A DNA stretch of 64,000 nt from Neckera pumila. Taxonomy: Eukaryota; Streptophyta; Bryopsida; Hypnales; Neckeraceae. The stretch covers positions 11,844,501 through 11,908,500 of the forward strand of contig OZ018417.1 of assembly GCA_963969595.1 (NCBI GenBank), in the 5' to 3' direction. Position 1 is the stretch's first letter; the number at the start of each line of letters is the position of its first letter. The notes under the pieces are model-generated. The model saw only the letters and a list, made by a program, of their open reading frames with translations, was not told the origin of the DNA and made no database searches. A program made the position numbers and the translations under genes. Below are positions 1 through 11,573 of this stretch, in pieces.

Positions 1-17
1 TCAGCGCTTCAGCGTAC

Positions 18-1556
18 CTGTCTCAGTTGCCCCGAACGCTTGCTCATGGGCACATCATCAAATGGCACATCAGAGAACGCATGCTCTACCCATCTCCGCT
101 TACCCTTATGATCATGATACTGTGCAATACCTGCTGATCCATCTAAATGCTCCACTGCTACAACAACTGCCATTCCAAATTGCATTTCTGTCAATGTCTT
201 TCTTTGCAACAGACACAAAGTGTGATAAACAATATCGTACGGAAAATACTGCATATGCTTAACAATAATCCAGGAACAAACCTAACATACCAATACTCAA
301 ACAGACACAAATAATTTCCCTAGACATTATCTGAGCAGCTGATATTAGGTCAGTGCTGAGAAAATATTCACGCAACTGTGTGAGGGATGATTGGAACCTA
401 ACCGTAACCATGTGAGGCAACATCGATACAAGTTGCAGTATATGTCGTCCGACACGCCCACATGCCATGAGAGAAAATTATCACAGGTAGCCGCCCATCT
501 TTGGTGAAGTTATTATCAGGAGTCAGTAGAGGCTGCTTAACTGACGCTTGAGTTTGTAAGGATGGATACAAACAGGGATAAAATAGATCTGCCAAGGCAC
601 ACCAAAATAGTCAAAAACGAATTCAAGAGTCATTTGACCCCTGAATGCCCAAAGGTCCCGTGGGGCTTTAGGTCACAAAACTCAAACAGGTATGGATGGA
701 TGTGTATAAATGTGTCATACGCGTGTTTCCATATATGTTATTCAAAAAAATCCTAATCTTACATTCATCTTATCATTTAAATCAAGAAAAAATAAGAAAA
801 AGGTTTACAGCTCAATTATTGATGCCAGAATTCAATAATAAATTCAGCGACGAAAATTTATATTTTGAAATCCATTTGGTATAATCTATAAGTTCAAAGG
901 AAGATTTATAAATATATGAGAAAAAAGACGTAAAAATGAACCCAAAAAATGAGAAAAAATGCCTGAAGTTCACAGGATTACATAAGATCTCATAGTCGCA
1001 AACACTGTGCTTCGTGGAAAGTGAACAGAAAAATAAGGGATAAATTATCTTTAAAAGCATATTCTCCAAATGATGCAGGATTGGATTGAATTGAATTGAA
1101 TTGCAGAACAAAACGAACGCATAAAAACTCGAACAAGAATGAAATGAAAGACAACCGCCACTCTTCTCTTCTGCACACACCACACACTCAACACCCAGGA
1201 CGAAGCGTACATGAGAGTGACCAGACGAAAGCCCGTCGGAGACGCGACGACGGCGATATGGCTTTCGACAAAAAGCCCATCAAGTAATCTACATTAGGCA
1301 GCCAACTGCGGTTTCTCACATCCAAGAGCGAGAACGTCTTCTTCGACTCCGTGGGGTAAAAGATCCGCATCAACGGCGCCCCTTCCGCACTTGGCAGCCC
1401 CTTTCCCGCCCCATCGCCGTTGCTCCGAGCTCCATTTTCCTGCTGGGAATGCTCAGCCCCTGTTGCTGCTGCCTGCGCTTCTGGCTCGCCACTCCTCCGA
1501 AGCTCAAACTCCACAAACGAAACCCCATACGGCCCCAACGCTTTCGGCAACCCCAT
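18..1556 (-). CDS. Platelet-activating factor acetylhydrolase-like (PAF-AH) serine hydrolase, 5' part
   Basis: Family role: PAF-AH-type alpha/beta hydrolases release the short or oxidised sn-2 acyl chain of phospholipids. Seen: exon 1 starts at ATG 1556 (MGLPKALGPYGVSFVEFEL), followed by the family blocks PLMRIFYPTES and SWLPNVDYLMGF. Exon 2 is 592 down to 403 (DLFYPCLYPS, then PVIIFSHGMWACRTTY, the oxyanion-side SHG motif, ending ASHGY). Exon 3 is 166 down to 18 (VVVAVEHLDGSAG). The exon 2/3 junction is GT/AG with matching phase (HGY + VVVAVEHLDG). The exon 1 donor is uncertain; GT at 1210-1209 fits the phase. The catalytic Ser, Asp and His lie beyond the left edge, so activity cannot be judged. 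The PIAL-type gene lies upstream on the same strand. Family assignment is firm; exon 1 end is not. Confidence 0.82.
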
Positions 1557-2344
1557 CTTGCACAAACCTCAATAACTTCCAATCAAACTCAAACTCAAAC
1601 TCAAAGCCTGCCTTCCCTACAAGGATGATACGCCTGAAGACGAATGGCACCAACCAACTTCTACTTGGCCCAAAATGCTGGCTTCTAAACAGTGCGGCTC
1701 TAATTGCACAAACCTCAATAACTTCCAATCAACCGCACACTCAGAGCTCGTAACTTGACTGCGCTCCCTACAAGGACGATGCGCCTGAAGTCGAATAGCA
1801 CCAACAATTTCTACTGGGGCCTAATGCTGGCTTCTGATAACAATAAGTATGGCTCTTTTGCCATGCCTGGTGAAGTGATCTCGCACCTTCCATGGCTCCA
1901 GATGTTCAAAGCAGGGGAAGCCCGATGTGTGAACTGGAACATCGCTTTCATCGCCACCATCGAAGTGCCGACCAGGGCTTTTTATAAGCTCCATTCACAC
2001 TGGTGAGGTTGGCTGGTCCAACGCGCAGGAGTCCAGGGGAAGCTGGCCACGTCGATCTATTCTGAGCGGCACAGACAGCGTGGATGGCAAAAAAGCACGG
2101 ACGCGTTCACACGGAGAAAGAATATGATCATTTAAAAAGAAAACGGTACGAACAGAGCTGGCCATAAGCATCTTCTCGCATATTCCAGAAACACAAATAC
2201 AATTCTCTTTGAACTGCAGGTAACTTACAATGTTTGATCAAAAGGGGGTGGTCAGAGACTTAAGTATTTCTGTACTAGTGATTTCTTCTATCTCTAGAAT
2301 TCGGGATTTACTCTATCTCTAGAGTTTGTGATTTCCTCTAAGTA
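1557..2344. promoter_or_regulatory. PAF-AH upstream region with a locally duplicated 5' leader
   Basis: There is no gene here. Two direct repeats about 146-151 bases apart cover the leader just upstream of the PAF-AH start. The block at 1558-1590 recurs at 1704-1736, and the block at 1615-1690 recurs diverged at 1766-1840. The first copy also carries a short CAAACT tandem run (about 1583-1606). The likely promoter of the minus-strand gene lies here; I see no confident TATA box. From 2243 the sequence belongs to an inverted-repeat element listed separately. Confidence 0.6.
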
Positions 2345-2530
2345 CAGTAGAACTTCTAATGAGCAGCACTCTCTATAGTTATATTAATTGCCGGCCCGGC
2401 CCAGCTCGCATACAAACGTCATGAATGCAAATGACCTAATGGAATAAACTTCTCTAATGTAATACGTCAGACCAGTCCTGGCCCGGCTCTTTATAGAAGT
2501 TCTACTGTATCACGAACTCTGACACCCCCT
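2243..2530. mobile_element. Inverted-repeat element (MITE-like) interrupted by a second MITE
   Basis: The ends are inverted: GGGGGTGGTCAGAG at 2244-2257 and CTCTGACACCCCC at 2517-2529. Internal blocks around GTTTGTGATT (2327-2336) and ATCACGAACTC (2509-2519) are also inverted. The 163-base Tc1/mariner-type MITE at 2345-2507 sits inside its right half. No ORF. It lies directly downstream of the PIAL-type stop codon, so it probably contributes to that gene's 3' UTR or terminator region. Superfamily not assigned. Confidence 0.5.
2345..2507. mobile_element. Tc1/mariner (pogo/Emigrant-like) MITE, 163 bp
   Basis: Terminal inverted repeats are 14 bases and perfect, CAGTAGAACTTCTA at 2345-2358 and its complement at 2494-2507. 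TA dinucleotides flank it at 2343-2344 and 2508-2509, the expected target duplication. The terminus resembles the CAGTAAAACCTCTA ends of plant Emigrant/Lemi pogo-like MITEs (established knowledge). No coding capacity. It lies 52 bases beyond the PIAL-type stop codon. Confidence 0.75.
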
Positions 2531-2558
2531 GAAAGCAAAATATAATGGCATCGGTACC

Positions 2559-5500
2559 TCAACGAGGTAGCTCAGGTAGATCGAGATCCTCAAAGTTCAG
2601 CCATCCCTCGTCCGATCCGGTGAAGCGTGGCGCAGGCAGTGGCGTTGAGGAGGAGAAGTCGGGAGCGCTCACCCATGTGGTCCCATTGTAAAGGGCGACG
2701 TTGTTGGCAGCCTGCTGGTTGTTCAAAACAGGCATTCCCATCTGAAAACGTGGTACCGGTGCAGAGTTGGTATTGGTTGCTGTGTTGAAGCCATTTGAAG
2801 GGAATGCGGTCACTGGAGGTGCTCGCTGTTGTTGAGCAACGGAGGGGCTCGTTCCCAGTGCAACTTGGCCAAGTGAAGGATTCGCGATACCTCTCATGCG
2901 CTGTGCAGGTCGCCAGCTTTGTTCCGACACTGCAGCACCACCAAGCGCTTGAGCTTGATAAATGGTGCTGTTAGTTGAATGCCACTGCCCCACATTCGCA
3001 GCGCCCCAAACCCCAGACCTTTGTTGAGAATTTATTCCCAGACTTTGTTGAGAATTTATTCCAGGACTCGGACGTTGCTGTTGCTGTGCGTTTCCAAGAC
3101 TAGCATGTTGGTGATGAGAGACCCCAGGACTCGAGTGTTGCTGATGTGAGGTCCCAAGACTAGCAGCATGTTGATGGTGATGTGAATTAATTCCCGGACT
3201 TGGACGTTGCTGCTGTGAGGTTCCGCGACCAGCGTATTGGTGATGTAAATTTGTTCCCGGACTCGGACGTTGCTGCTGCAAGTTTCCAGGACTTAAATAT
3301 TGACGTGGTGAGTGTAAAACTTGGCTTTGATTGGAGTATACTTGCTGTGATGAATGTAAGTTAAGAGAGGGGACTCCAGTGCTTCGCCATTGTGGTCGCA
3401 TCTGACCAAGATCCTGAACACACACGAATGTAACCATCCAATTGGTCATGAAATCCATCATGAGGTTACATCCAATTGAACATGAAATCTATATTGCAGT
3501 GTCCTACAAGGCAGGTAACTCTAGTTTGTGATGGCGCAAGATCATACCTGCGAAGTTCCTGGTGACTGTTGCCCAGCTTGTCGTTGCCGAACCCACTGCA
3601 ATATGATCCACAGGTTAGTTACATTCAATGATCAAAACATGAGGCACAATGTGGCCCTCGATACAGCAAGAATTGTCAAACAGATCAAGCAATCGCCATG
3701 TTTGGTGCCGTTGTAAATCGATTCACATCCATTTCACTTTCTTTCCAAAAATACTGCACATCACTCTGACCTGCATCCATGATGCTAAAGTTCTGACTTC
3801 TGAACTAAACTGCTGCAAGGACAATAACTGAACAAAGACATTGGAAATGGAAATGAGGATGAGACGTTTCAGTCAATATAAGACTCACCCCACTTTCTAA
3901 GACAAGACCAATATTTGGCGAGGCACCGCTCTGTGATGGCTGTAATTGTGTGAGGGTTACCTGTCCGCTACTAGAGGCAACCCTATTCACGGGGCCTGCC
4001 GGGCTGTTCAAATGAGAGGCTGTGCGTGACCCCGGAAATCTGACCTGAAAATTATGATTGACGGCAGATAGTGATTGGATCGAAGGAGAAGGTTGATTTT
4101 GTACTTGATTGCCAGATGATGTAGTATACAGACCACCTCCATTAACATTCACAGGCATGCTTTCACTAATGAAGCCTCCTACCAACACAGAAGAGCTCGG
4201 TGAATTCTGAGAGGAAACCGAAGTTAACTCCGGAACATTAATGGCTGGATGTCTCGCATTATCTCGCTGCCCAACCACAGGATTGGTTGTGTGTGAGACA
4301 TTTCCTCTGTTTTCAGCCAGTGCGTGTAAAGTCTGTGCATCAGGTTTCCTCTCGTGTTGTTTAAATATATCACCGCTTTGCCATGTTGTACTTGGCTCGT
4401 CATCCAGATCCGAGAGATCGATATATTTACTTCCTCCATCCACCCCTTCGAGCATTGCCGCATCGGGACCAAGGTCGGTTTCATCGTCCTCTGTAAAGAC
4501 AGGTACCCAGGATCCATCTTGATTAATTATCACTTCGTAAATCTTCTCATCTGTACCCTTAAGAACCTGCAGTTCCAAAAAGCCCTATCAGCATTCACTA
4601 ATCTTTCAAGGCAATATTTCGTTATCAGCTTCTGACAACCGATCCTCACAAAATTTGCAAAGTTGAAACTCACTTTCTCCATCTGCCGATCTATTCGAAG
4701 ATCGGGGCAGCTAATGAAACTGTTGCAGCACGGACAGCGCCAAGCTGGCCTGTTCTCGTTGATCTCCAGGAAAGTGTCATAATCGAAGCACTGTTGCAAA
4801 ATTTCTCATCAGTTTTAAGAAAAATATCGTGAGAAAAAATGGACATGACACTAAAAGTCACTGAAGACATCTCTGTGATACTTTTCCAAGGTTGGTCATA
4901 TTATTTCATCCTCCATGGACAAAACGTTATGGCACGCAACAGTCGAATCAATCAACATAAACAAGATTAAAGACCAAAAATAGAGGGGAAGTGAACATTA
5001 CCTGCAAATGTCTGCAGGATGTCGCTTTCACTGGCATAACCAACCGCTGATGGCTTTTTCCAAACGATCACACACAAACAAATGGCAATCAGGTTATGAG
5101 TCGAACTCTGAGACTGACTTTCTCTCAGAGTATGACGACCACAACTCGAAAAGCGTAAGACAGGACTCAGATACGAAGTTAAAGATCAAATGTAAGTGAT
5201 AAAATCAACAAGCATTAAAGCTCAGTCGAGAAACAAGGCTGCACATGATGAGCAGGTCACATGCCTTTGAAAATTCTAGCTATCAGAATTTCTAACTTAG
5301 CAAGCATAGACCTGCACCTGATAGGACACCGCAAAGAGACTCTAGACGCCCCTTCCACCACCTCATCATCAACTTCAGCAGGATCGACTTCACTTGCATC
5401 TTTAGTTGGAGCAACGTAGTCCTGTAGTTCTGAGTTCTTTGCAGAACGTTCGATGGCTCTAGATGAGGCAACCGCTATAACATATGATACTGCAGATGGA

Positions 5501-8500
5501 CAAACCTGATATTATCACATCAAAGGTTTAAAGGAAAATCTTTGAATACACCAAGTGCACATCTGGATAAGAGGCACTTCTACGGTGGCATTTCGTCGAT
5601 TCTAATATTAAACTATCAAATACAGACAATATAGTAGTTCTCAACTCCAGTATTTATAGTGAACCAAAACAGCAGCTTGAAATCGATCACAGCTATGATC
5701 TGAATACCACAGTATTTATATTGATGCCTGAAATGACACAAGGAGGAAAAAATACAACCAAAGTCCTTACGATTGACTCTTACGTGAAAACATGACAAAA
5801 CAGTACCTGAGCACTACAATATCTAAGAGTTGTCTCGCTCCTAGAACAAAACATAGAAAAGTCACTAGCACAGTAGACAAATTACCAGAAAACTCCCCAA
5901 TAGCTTGCAGAACATTAGACCCCACTTTCACCAAGTGTGTCACATCAGACGGCATCTGGGGACCAGCATCCTGCGTTACCCAAGCCACCAACATCTGTAA
6001 GGATTTTCTTAGCAGCAGCAGAGAATGTACATAAGTAAAAATCAAGTATGTACGCATTATTTTCAGAGAGGAAAGTTGAACACAAAACGCAGCCTTACCA
6101 AATAGCCCGTGGTGACCCTTTTCTCCACTTGATGTCCGTTCACCAAGATGCTGCAGTAAAAAAAATCATATAAGTAACTACTCAGAACACCAAGGTATAC
6201 TTACCCAGAAGAGCCTTCGTTGAAAGGACATAGACCGCCAAAGTCAGACTCCACAAACTCTACAATCAGAAACCACAAGTAAAGAAGGCAATGGAGAGTT
6301 GCCTGCAGCCAGCTGCTGAAGAGATCAAACCCGATATTGCAACAATAAATGGCAATAAAATGGCACATGGCATTTCTGCTCCAGACGTTGCTATTTAGTT
6401 TGAGGAAGCATTATTATGATCTGAAGTAGTAAGGCAGCGCTGGAAGCGCTAGAGTTTCGTTAAGCGATGACAAGGCTAGACTAACTGCAACTTCATGAAG
6501 TTTGAAGAGACAAAATCCATGCTAACATCTCTGTATAAAATTCAGACCATTCTCATGACCAAAACGGCTAGAAACTAGGTGGTACTGGAAAAACATGGAG
6601 AATATGTTTACTTGACTTGAGGTGGAGTGACAATGCAGGTAGACGTTTCCGTTTTGTCTTTCTGGCCAACAAATAGACGCTGAAAAACAATTCACTTGGA
6701 TTAGTTCAACTTCGACACCCGTACACAAGCAATGCAAAGAATGCATACTCATACTCGACCCTACGAGAACAATGATCAACTTCAAGAAAACCTGAATCCA
6801 AGCTCCCAAGGACACCTTCTTTTGAAGGACACATAAAGGAATGCAAACGATGCATACATGATAGCACACAAATGACGCACATGGTAGAATCTCCAAACGT
6901 TCAAATAGGCAACTCAAAATCAAATATCAACACACTTCAAATCACTAAGAAATAGATAGTACATACCACTCGGTCGTGTAAGAGCATGTGAGGCACATTG
7001 AAGTCACACATCAAAACTTCATAACCGGCCTGCAAAATAGGATAGTGGGGCACGATATACATTGATACGTGGAAATGAAAAAAGATGTTCCTGATATCCC
7101 CAAAACTTATCTAGAAACACTAAAACACCGAACATTCCCTGTCCGCTCAAAGTCACTTCAAGGAGTGTTCAAATGAAGCAAAACAGCAAACGCATAGCCT
7201 CGAGCATGGAGGAAAGAAAAATATCAGAGTTTTCTTAACGAAGAGTACACCAAAAGTAGTCATCTTCAAACCAAGACCGGTAATTCATGATGGTTGAAAG
7301 AACACCTTTGCATGGACAGCGACAAAAACAGTATTAACTTGAAACCGCGGGTAAAACCTGCAATAGATTCACAAAGTCATCTCGTCAAAGATTCACATCA
7401 TGCCTATTGAGTGCATTCATACAAATGTTCTCACTCTACCAACGACACAAGCAGACGAGCTCCAAAATACACCAGATTTTAAGGGTTTACAACAGTGCAT
7501 CGATGAGGAGTCATTCAGACATGCATCTGGAAATTTAAGAGCAAGTACTAAGTGGCGCAAAGAACTGTTCGAGAGCACACGAATTAAGACTCCAATAACT
7601 TACGCACCGGTTGCTGATAGAAACTAGATAAATGCTAGCCTCTTGAAAATCATTAGCGGCGGAACCTCCACACTGCAAAAGCTGCATAGGGGTTTTCCCT
7701 GAAACATCGTGACCTGTTGTGAAAGAATCAAAGAGCTGCAAGAAATGGAATAATCAGCATTGAAGACTAAGACTTCGATCGCCTAATTTAAAATAAGCAA
7801 CCTACTGGGATAAACTTCCTCACACTATTGCAGCAAAAATCAATGTTATGTCTCTTTATTTATGATTATAAAGCACAGGAACATAGGGAGAAGCATAATA
7901 TGCATAATATGACATAATATGCGAAATACGTAGAATTTCTCCTAGAACTGTAACTAGTGAATGACGACATACTAAAAATGATTTACAAGCATCCTCCTGG
8001 CCTCAATGTTTCTGTTCATCATTACCATAAAATCTCCAAAAGCTGGAAGCCTAAAAAGGTTGTTATGACCTCCTAATCCTACATTCAAGGAAAATCGAAA
8101 ACAACAACCTCATCTCCGCTCCCACCTCACCTTCTTGCCCATTGTCATCTGTCTGAGCAACAGGGAGGAGAAGCGAATGGAGAAATATAGACAGCGAAAT
8201 ATTTAAATAATAATTTTATTATTTTAAAGTTTAAAACAAAAAACTAAACAATATGCACAGTTGCTTCCTCCTGCTGCTATGTTCGTCCGTCAGCTATGGA
8301 CGTCCCACAGGGCTTAAAACCAAGTCACAAGGAATTGCAGAGAGGTTACCAAATTCAAAGTCGTAAAAATCTCATCATTCTCCTTGACCTGCACTGATGA
8401 CAACCACTCTGCTCGGAATGCATCCTGACCCAACCAGAACCGAGCAGCCATGTCACCAAGACTTGGTTTGACGAGACGAAAAACAGCGCACCCGAAATGG

Positions 8501-9720
8501 GCGAAAGAGGGAAAGTAAGTGACACAAGCAAGTTCAATCATAAACAAGGTATAAATAATAATGCCAATGTTACTTGCAACTCAAACTGCAATAACCCTGA
8601 AGAAACACAACAGCACTCTCTAGAATAACCAATGTAACGATTAAAGTTGTTCTGCTTATCACCATACTGCACTTCAGGAAAAGATTTCAGGGAGCACTGT
8701 ACTAAATCATCCTTCGTACACAGCTTCCAGAGAATCATGCACTACTTTCATGCGCGCGAGTACCTTTACTGATAGGAGTAATACAAGCAGAGCTGATCGT
8801 GCCTCTGGGCTATCCCTGTATTTGCAAACCTGTCTCACACACACATTATAAACCTCATGCGGGGATTCGAAATAGAGCATGGACGCTAAACTTTAATTGC
8901 CAAAAAACAAAGCAAATGAGGAACAGAGAAGGAATACGGATAACCAAATTATGATCCACTATTCTCAAGCATCGGATGCACTCTAACCTGAGAAAAAAGA
9001 CTCTACTGATCACATAGCTAATGAACTAGTACAGACGTCTGCACAAACGGCAAAAGGTAAGAGTCCCTGTTAACACGCTCAACAGGGTGCAAATGACCAC
9101 TACAAACCACCGGGTAGAGTGCTGCTCATGAGACACCCCGTGAATGTACCCCCAGTGAACATTTCAGGGGTGGTGACACAGTGAGTAGCACTCGCCCCCA
9201 AGCACCTTCCCCTGCCCAAACCATTTTCAGCAATTTCAAGTTCTAACCTTCCTCACTAGCGGCAGTAGGTCGCCCCTCCATAAGGGCTTCCAATTGATCA
9301 CCACCAGAGCATCAAGAATTCTGCAATCATTCACGGTGCAAACAAACAGCATCCCGTAAGAAACTCAAAACCACACTTCCAATCACTCACGAACCTCCAA
9401 CCGAATTTTCCTCAACCACAGAAAAACATTCAAAATCACTCCACAAAATCTCCTCTCGCATTCGCTCACTAGGCTCGCTCACAGCCACTCACTCCCATTA
9501 GCACTTCAGAAACAGCAGATTGATCCTCTCTCGCTCGCTCGACTACAAATTAAAATGGCCCGCCGCAAACAATCCCCATTCACCTGGAGAGCAGTAAACA
9601 TTGCCCGCTCATATACTTCACGTCCACATGCGCGTTCTGCAAAATCGAATTGAGGACACTCATCTGGGCCAACAGAGCCTGTTCCGTCCATGGCTGCCCC
9701 GCTAGCACACTCGAGCTCAT
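2559..9720 (-). CDS. PIAL1: PIAL1/PIAL2-type SUMO ligase with SP-RING (16 exons, 927 aa)
   Basis: Family role: plant PIAL proteins are PIAS-like ligases with E4-type SUMO chain activity; PIAL2 also acts in heterochromatic silencing. Exons, high to low: 9720-9584, 9320-9248, 8829-8764, 8723-8574 (tentative), 8424-8389 (tentative), 7735-7604, 7029-6967, 6679-6612, 6150-6099, 5970-5886, 5489-5318, 5053-5002, 4790-4674, 4566-3889, 3595-3548, 3413-2559. The sum is 2784 nt and all phases join. Landmarks: AGYEVLMCDF, RLFVGQKDKTETSTCIV, AGPQMPSDVTHLVKVGSNVL, EGASRVSLRCPIS, and the SP-RING at about residues 345-400 with zinc ligands in SCRHLQCFDY and WRCPCCN. A likely SUMO-interacting motif, YIDLSDLDDE, is near 449-458. 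A Q/H/P-rich tandem repeat spans about 684-775, then EQSWRPAQRMRG as in PIAL1/2. The start MSSSVLAGQPW is the only in-frame Met giving correct phases. There is no SAP or PHD domain, so it is not SIZ1. Confidence 0.88.
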
Positions 9721-10300
9721 TGGAAACTACTCGTACACTCTTCCAATAAAATAAATAAAAATCCACATTGATCTCCTCGCAAACGCACACTCTCACACCG
9801 CATACACTTCATATGTAAATAAATGCTCGCCTCCAGCTGAAAGAATTCCCCAACTACCTCCAAAGTTCGAACTCCGACCTCATGAAGCGATCAATCCGGC
9901 CACAACTGAACAGCAGGATCTCGTCAAGGAAGATGAAAATTTGAAGGTGAATTGCGTAGGAAAATGCATGAAAGCGTGCAGCAGCATTAATGGGGAGATA
10001 CTACAGAGTATTGAAAGAGCGAGACTGAAGTGGCGAAGACCGTCAAACCCTAATTAGTAGAAGTAAGAAAGACTACTGTAGTGCTCTGCTCTGCTGCAAC
10101 TGAACAGGGGAACAGGGGAAGGAGACGAGACGGACCCGAAACTAAGCTTATCAAGGGCGGGAAGAGAAGCAGGAAGATTGAACAATAATGGCGGGATGCC
10201 CGGGACTTAGACTAACTTATTGTGTGTATGATTTGCCGCGCTCACTTGATCGTTCTAGAAGCTTCTTCCCGACGCTTCTGTTGATTTCTTACCACCATTC
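9721..10300. promoter_or_regulatory. 5' flank of the PIAL-type gene
   Basis: There is no ORF of interest. This is the presumed 5' leader and promoter of the minus-strand PIAL-type gene. Base composition is closer to genic DNA up to about 10.3 kb and becomes strongly AT-rich beyond. No TATA box or other element can be placed with confidence. Confidence 0.4.
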
Positions 10301-10519
10301 TTGAACTTAGCATAAAAATGTAACACCACCTGTAAGTTAAGGGAAACTACTACCCCCAAGGCCAAATGGGAGCAAGTCCATTTGTAGGCGAAATTATGTT
10401 ACATGACATTGCTAACTAGCTAAGTTGCCTTCTCTTATAGTGGAGGTATTATTTTTCCTTAAATACCTAAACAGAGAATTCAGTTATAATGTTGGGAGAC
10501 CTCATTGGTTTGGGCACAA

Positions 10520-10774
10520 GTCAGGAGTGGCTAGGTTGTCGATACTTTGGACGACATTGACTGGGCGTAGGTCAATAGTCATTGGGTTGTCAGTACTTTG
10601 AACGTCATGGGTTGGGCGTAGGTCAATAATTGCTAGGTTGTCAAAACCTTGGACGTCATTGGCTGGGCACAGGTCAATAGTTGTTGGGTTGTCAATATTT
10701 TGGACATCATGGGCTGGGCATAGGTTAGTAGTCACTTTGTTGTCAGTACTTTGGATATCATTGGCTAAGCATAA
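10520..10774. repeat. 51-bp minisatellite, 5 copies
   Basis: Five head-to-tail units start at 10520, 10571, 10622, 10673 and 10724, each opening with GTCA or GTTAG and ending GGGCRYAG. Unit length is exactly 51 bases, a multiple of three, so the minus strand keeps an open frame of 17-residue repeats (HDVQ..DN...IDLRP) inside a 157-codon ORF. The open frame is most simply explained by the repeat length; I see no domain or splice context supporting a protein. Confidence 0.85.
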
Positions 10775-11089
10775 TAAATCTATTGTTGGAGGACTCCTGA
10801 TTTGGGGGGAGCAAAAGGAAACAATGTTATGTGGTGGTGTACATTCAAGTTCTAAAATGTACACTACTAATATATTGTAATTTGGCCAAAAATGGTTTTC
10901 AGTTGCTTCCATTGGGTCTAGAATGGGGTGGTTTACCTTAATCGCCGCATCCTCAATACATGCCTTTATATTCATCCTTCAAAATATGCACTCTAACCCC
11001 CTTACTATAATGAGACTACTTAGAGACTACAATAATCCATTAATTTAAACCTAAACTTATAGATTTAAAGGGCTCAATTTACATTGCAA

Positions 11090-11573
11090 AAGTGAAGTGT
11101 AGACCTCCACTGTCAAGTTTGTAGGCTATTACTTTAAGATTATTCTTATCCATTTTGTTGAGTGTCAGATTGTTTAAAGGATTGAATTCAAGATGCTCGT
11201 GCAAACTTGTGAAGTGTAGAGTATAGACTTAAAGGTGTCATGTCTATAGGCTACTTTAAGATTGTTCTTATCCATTTTGCTGGGTGTCAGATGGTTTAAA
11301 GAGTTGGACTCAAGATGCTCATGTGAACTTATTAAGTGTAGACTACAGATTTGGAGGTCACTGTCAATTCTATAGGCTGCTTTAAGATTATTTTATCCAT
11401 TTTGTTGGGTGTTAGATGGTTTAAGGGATAGGACTCAATATGCTCATGTAAATTTATAAAGTGTAGACTACTGACTTAGAGGTCATTGTTAAGTCTATAG
11501 GCTACTTTAAAATTTATCTTATCCATTTTATAGAGAGTCAGATTCTTTAAAGGATTAAACTCAAGATGCTCTA
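11090..11573. repeat. About 125-bp tandem repeat, 4 copies
   Basis: Four diverged units each contain, in order, AAGTGTAGA, a GTCA block, TATAGGCT, CTTTAAGATT, ATCCATTTTGTTGGGTGTCAG, GGTTTAAAGGATTG and CAAGATGCTC. Units begin near 11090, 11207, 11330 and 11458. No coding potential. Confidence 0.8.

Noticed and set aside
2559..9720. SIZ1-type PIAS ligase
   Set aside because: The SP-RING and flanks match PIAL1/2 (WRCPCCN, AGPQMPSDVTHLV, WRPAQRMRG). SAP and PHD domains of SIZ1 are absent.
9506..9796. 96-codon ORF MRVCVCEEINV... on the minus strand
   Set aside because: A different frame over the same bases gives the PIAL first exon (MSSSVLAGQPW...) with a CAG/GT donor and correct phase into exon 2.
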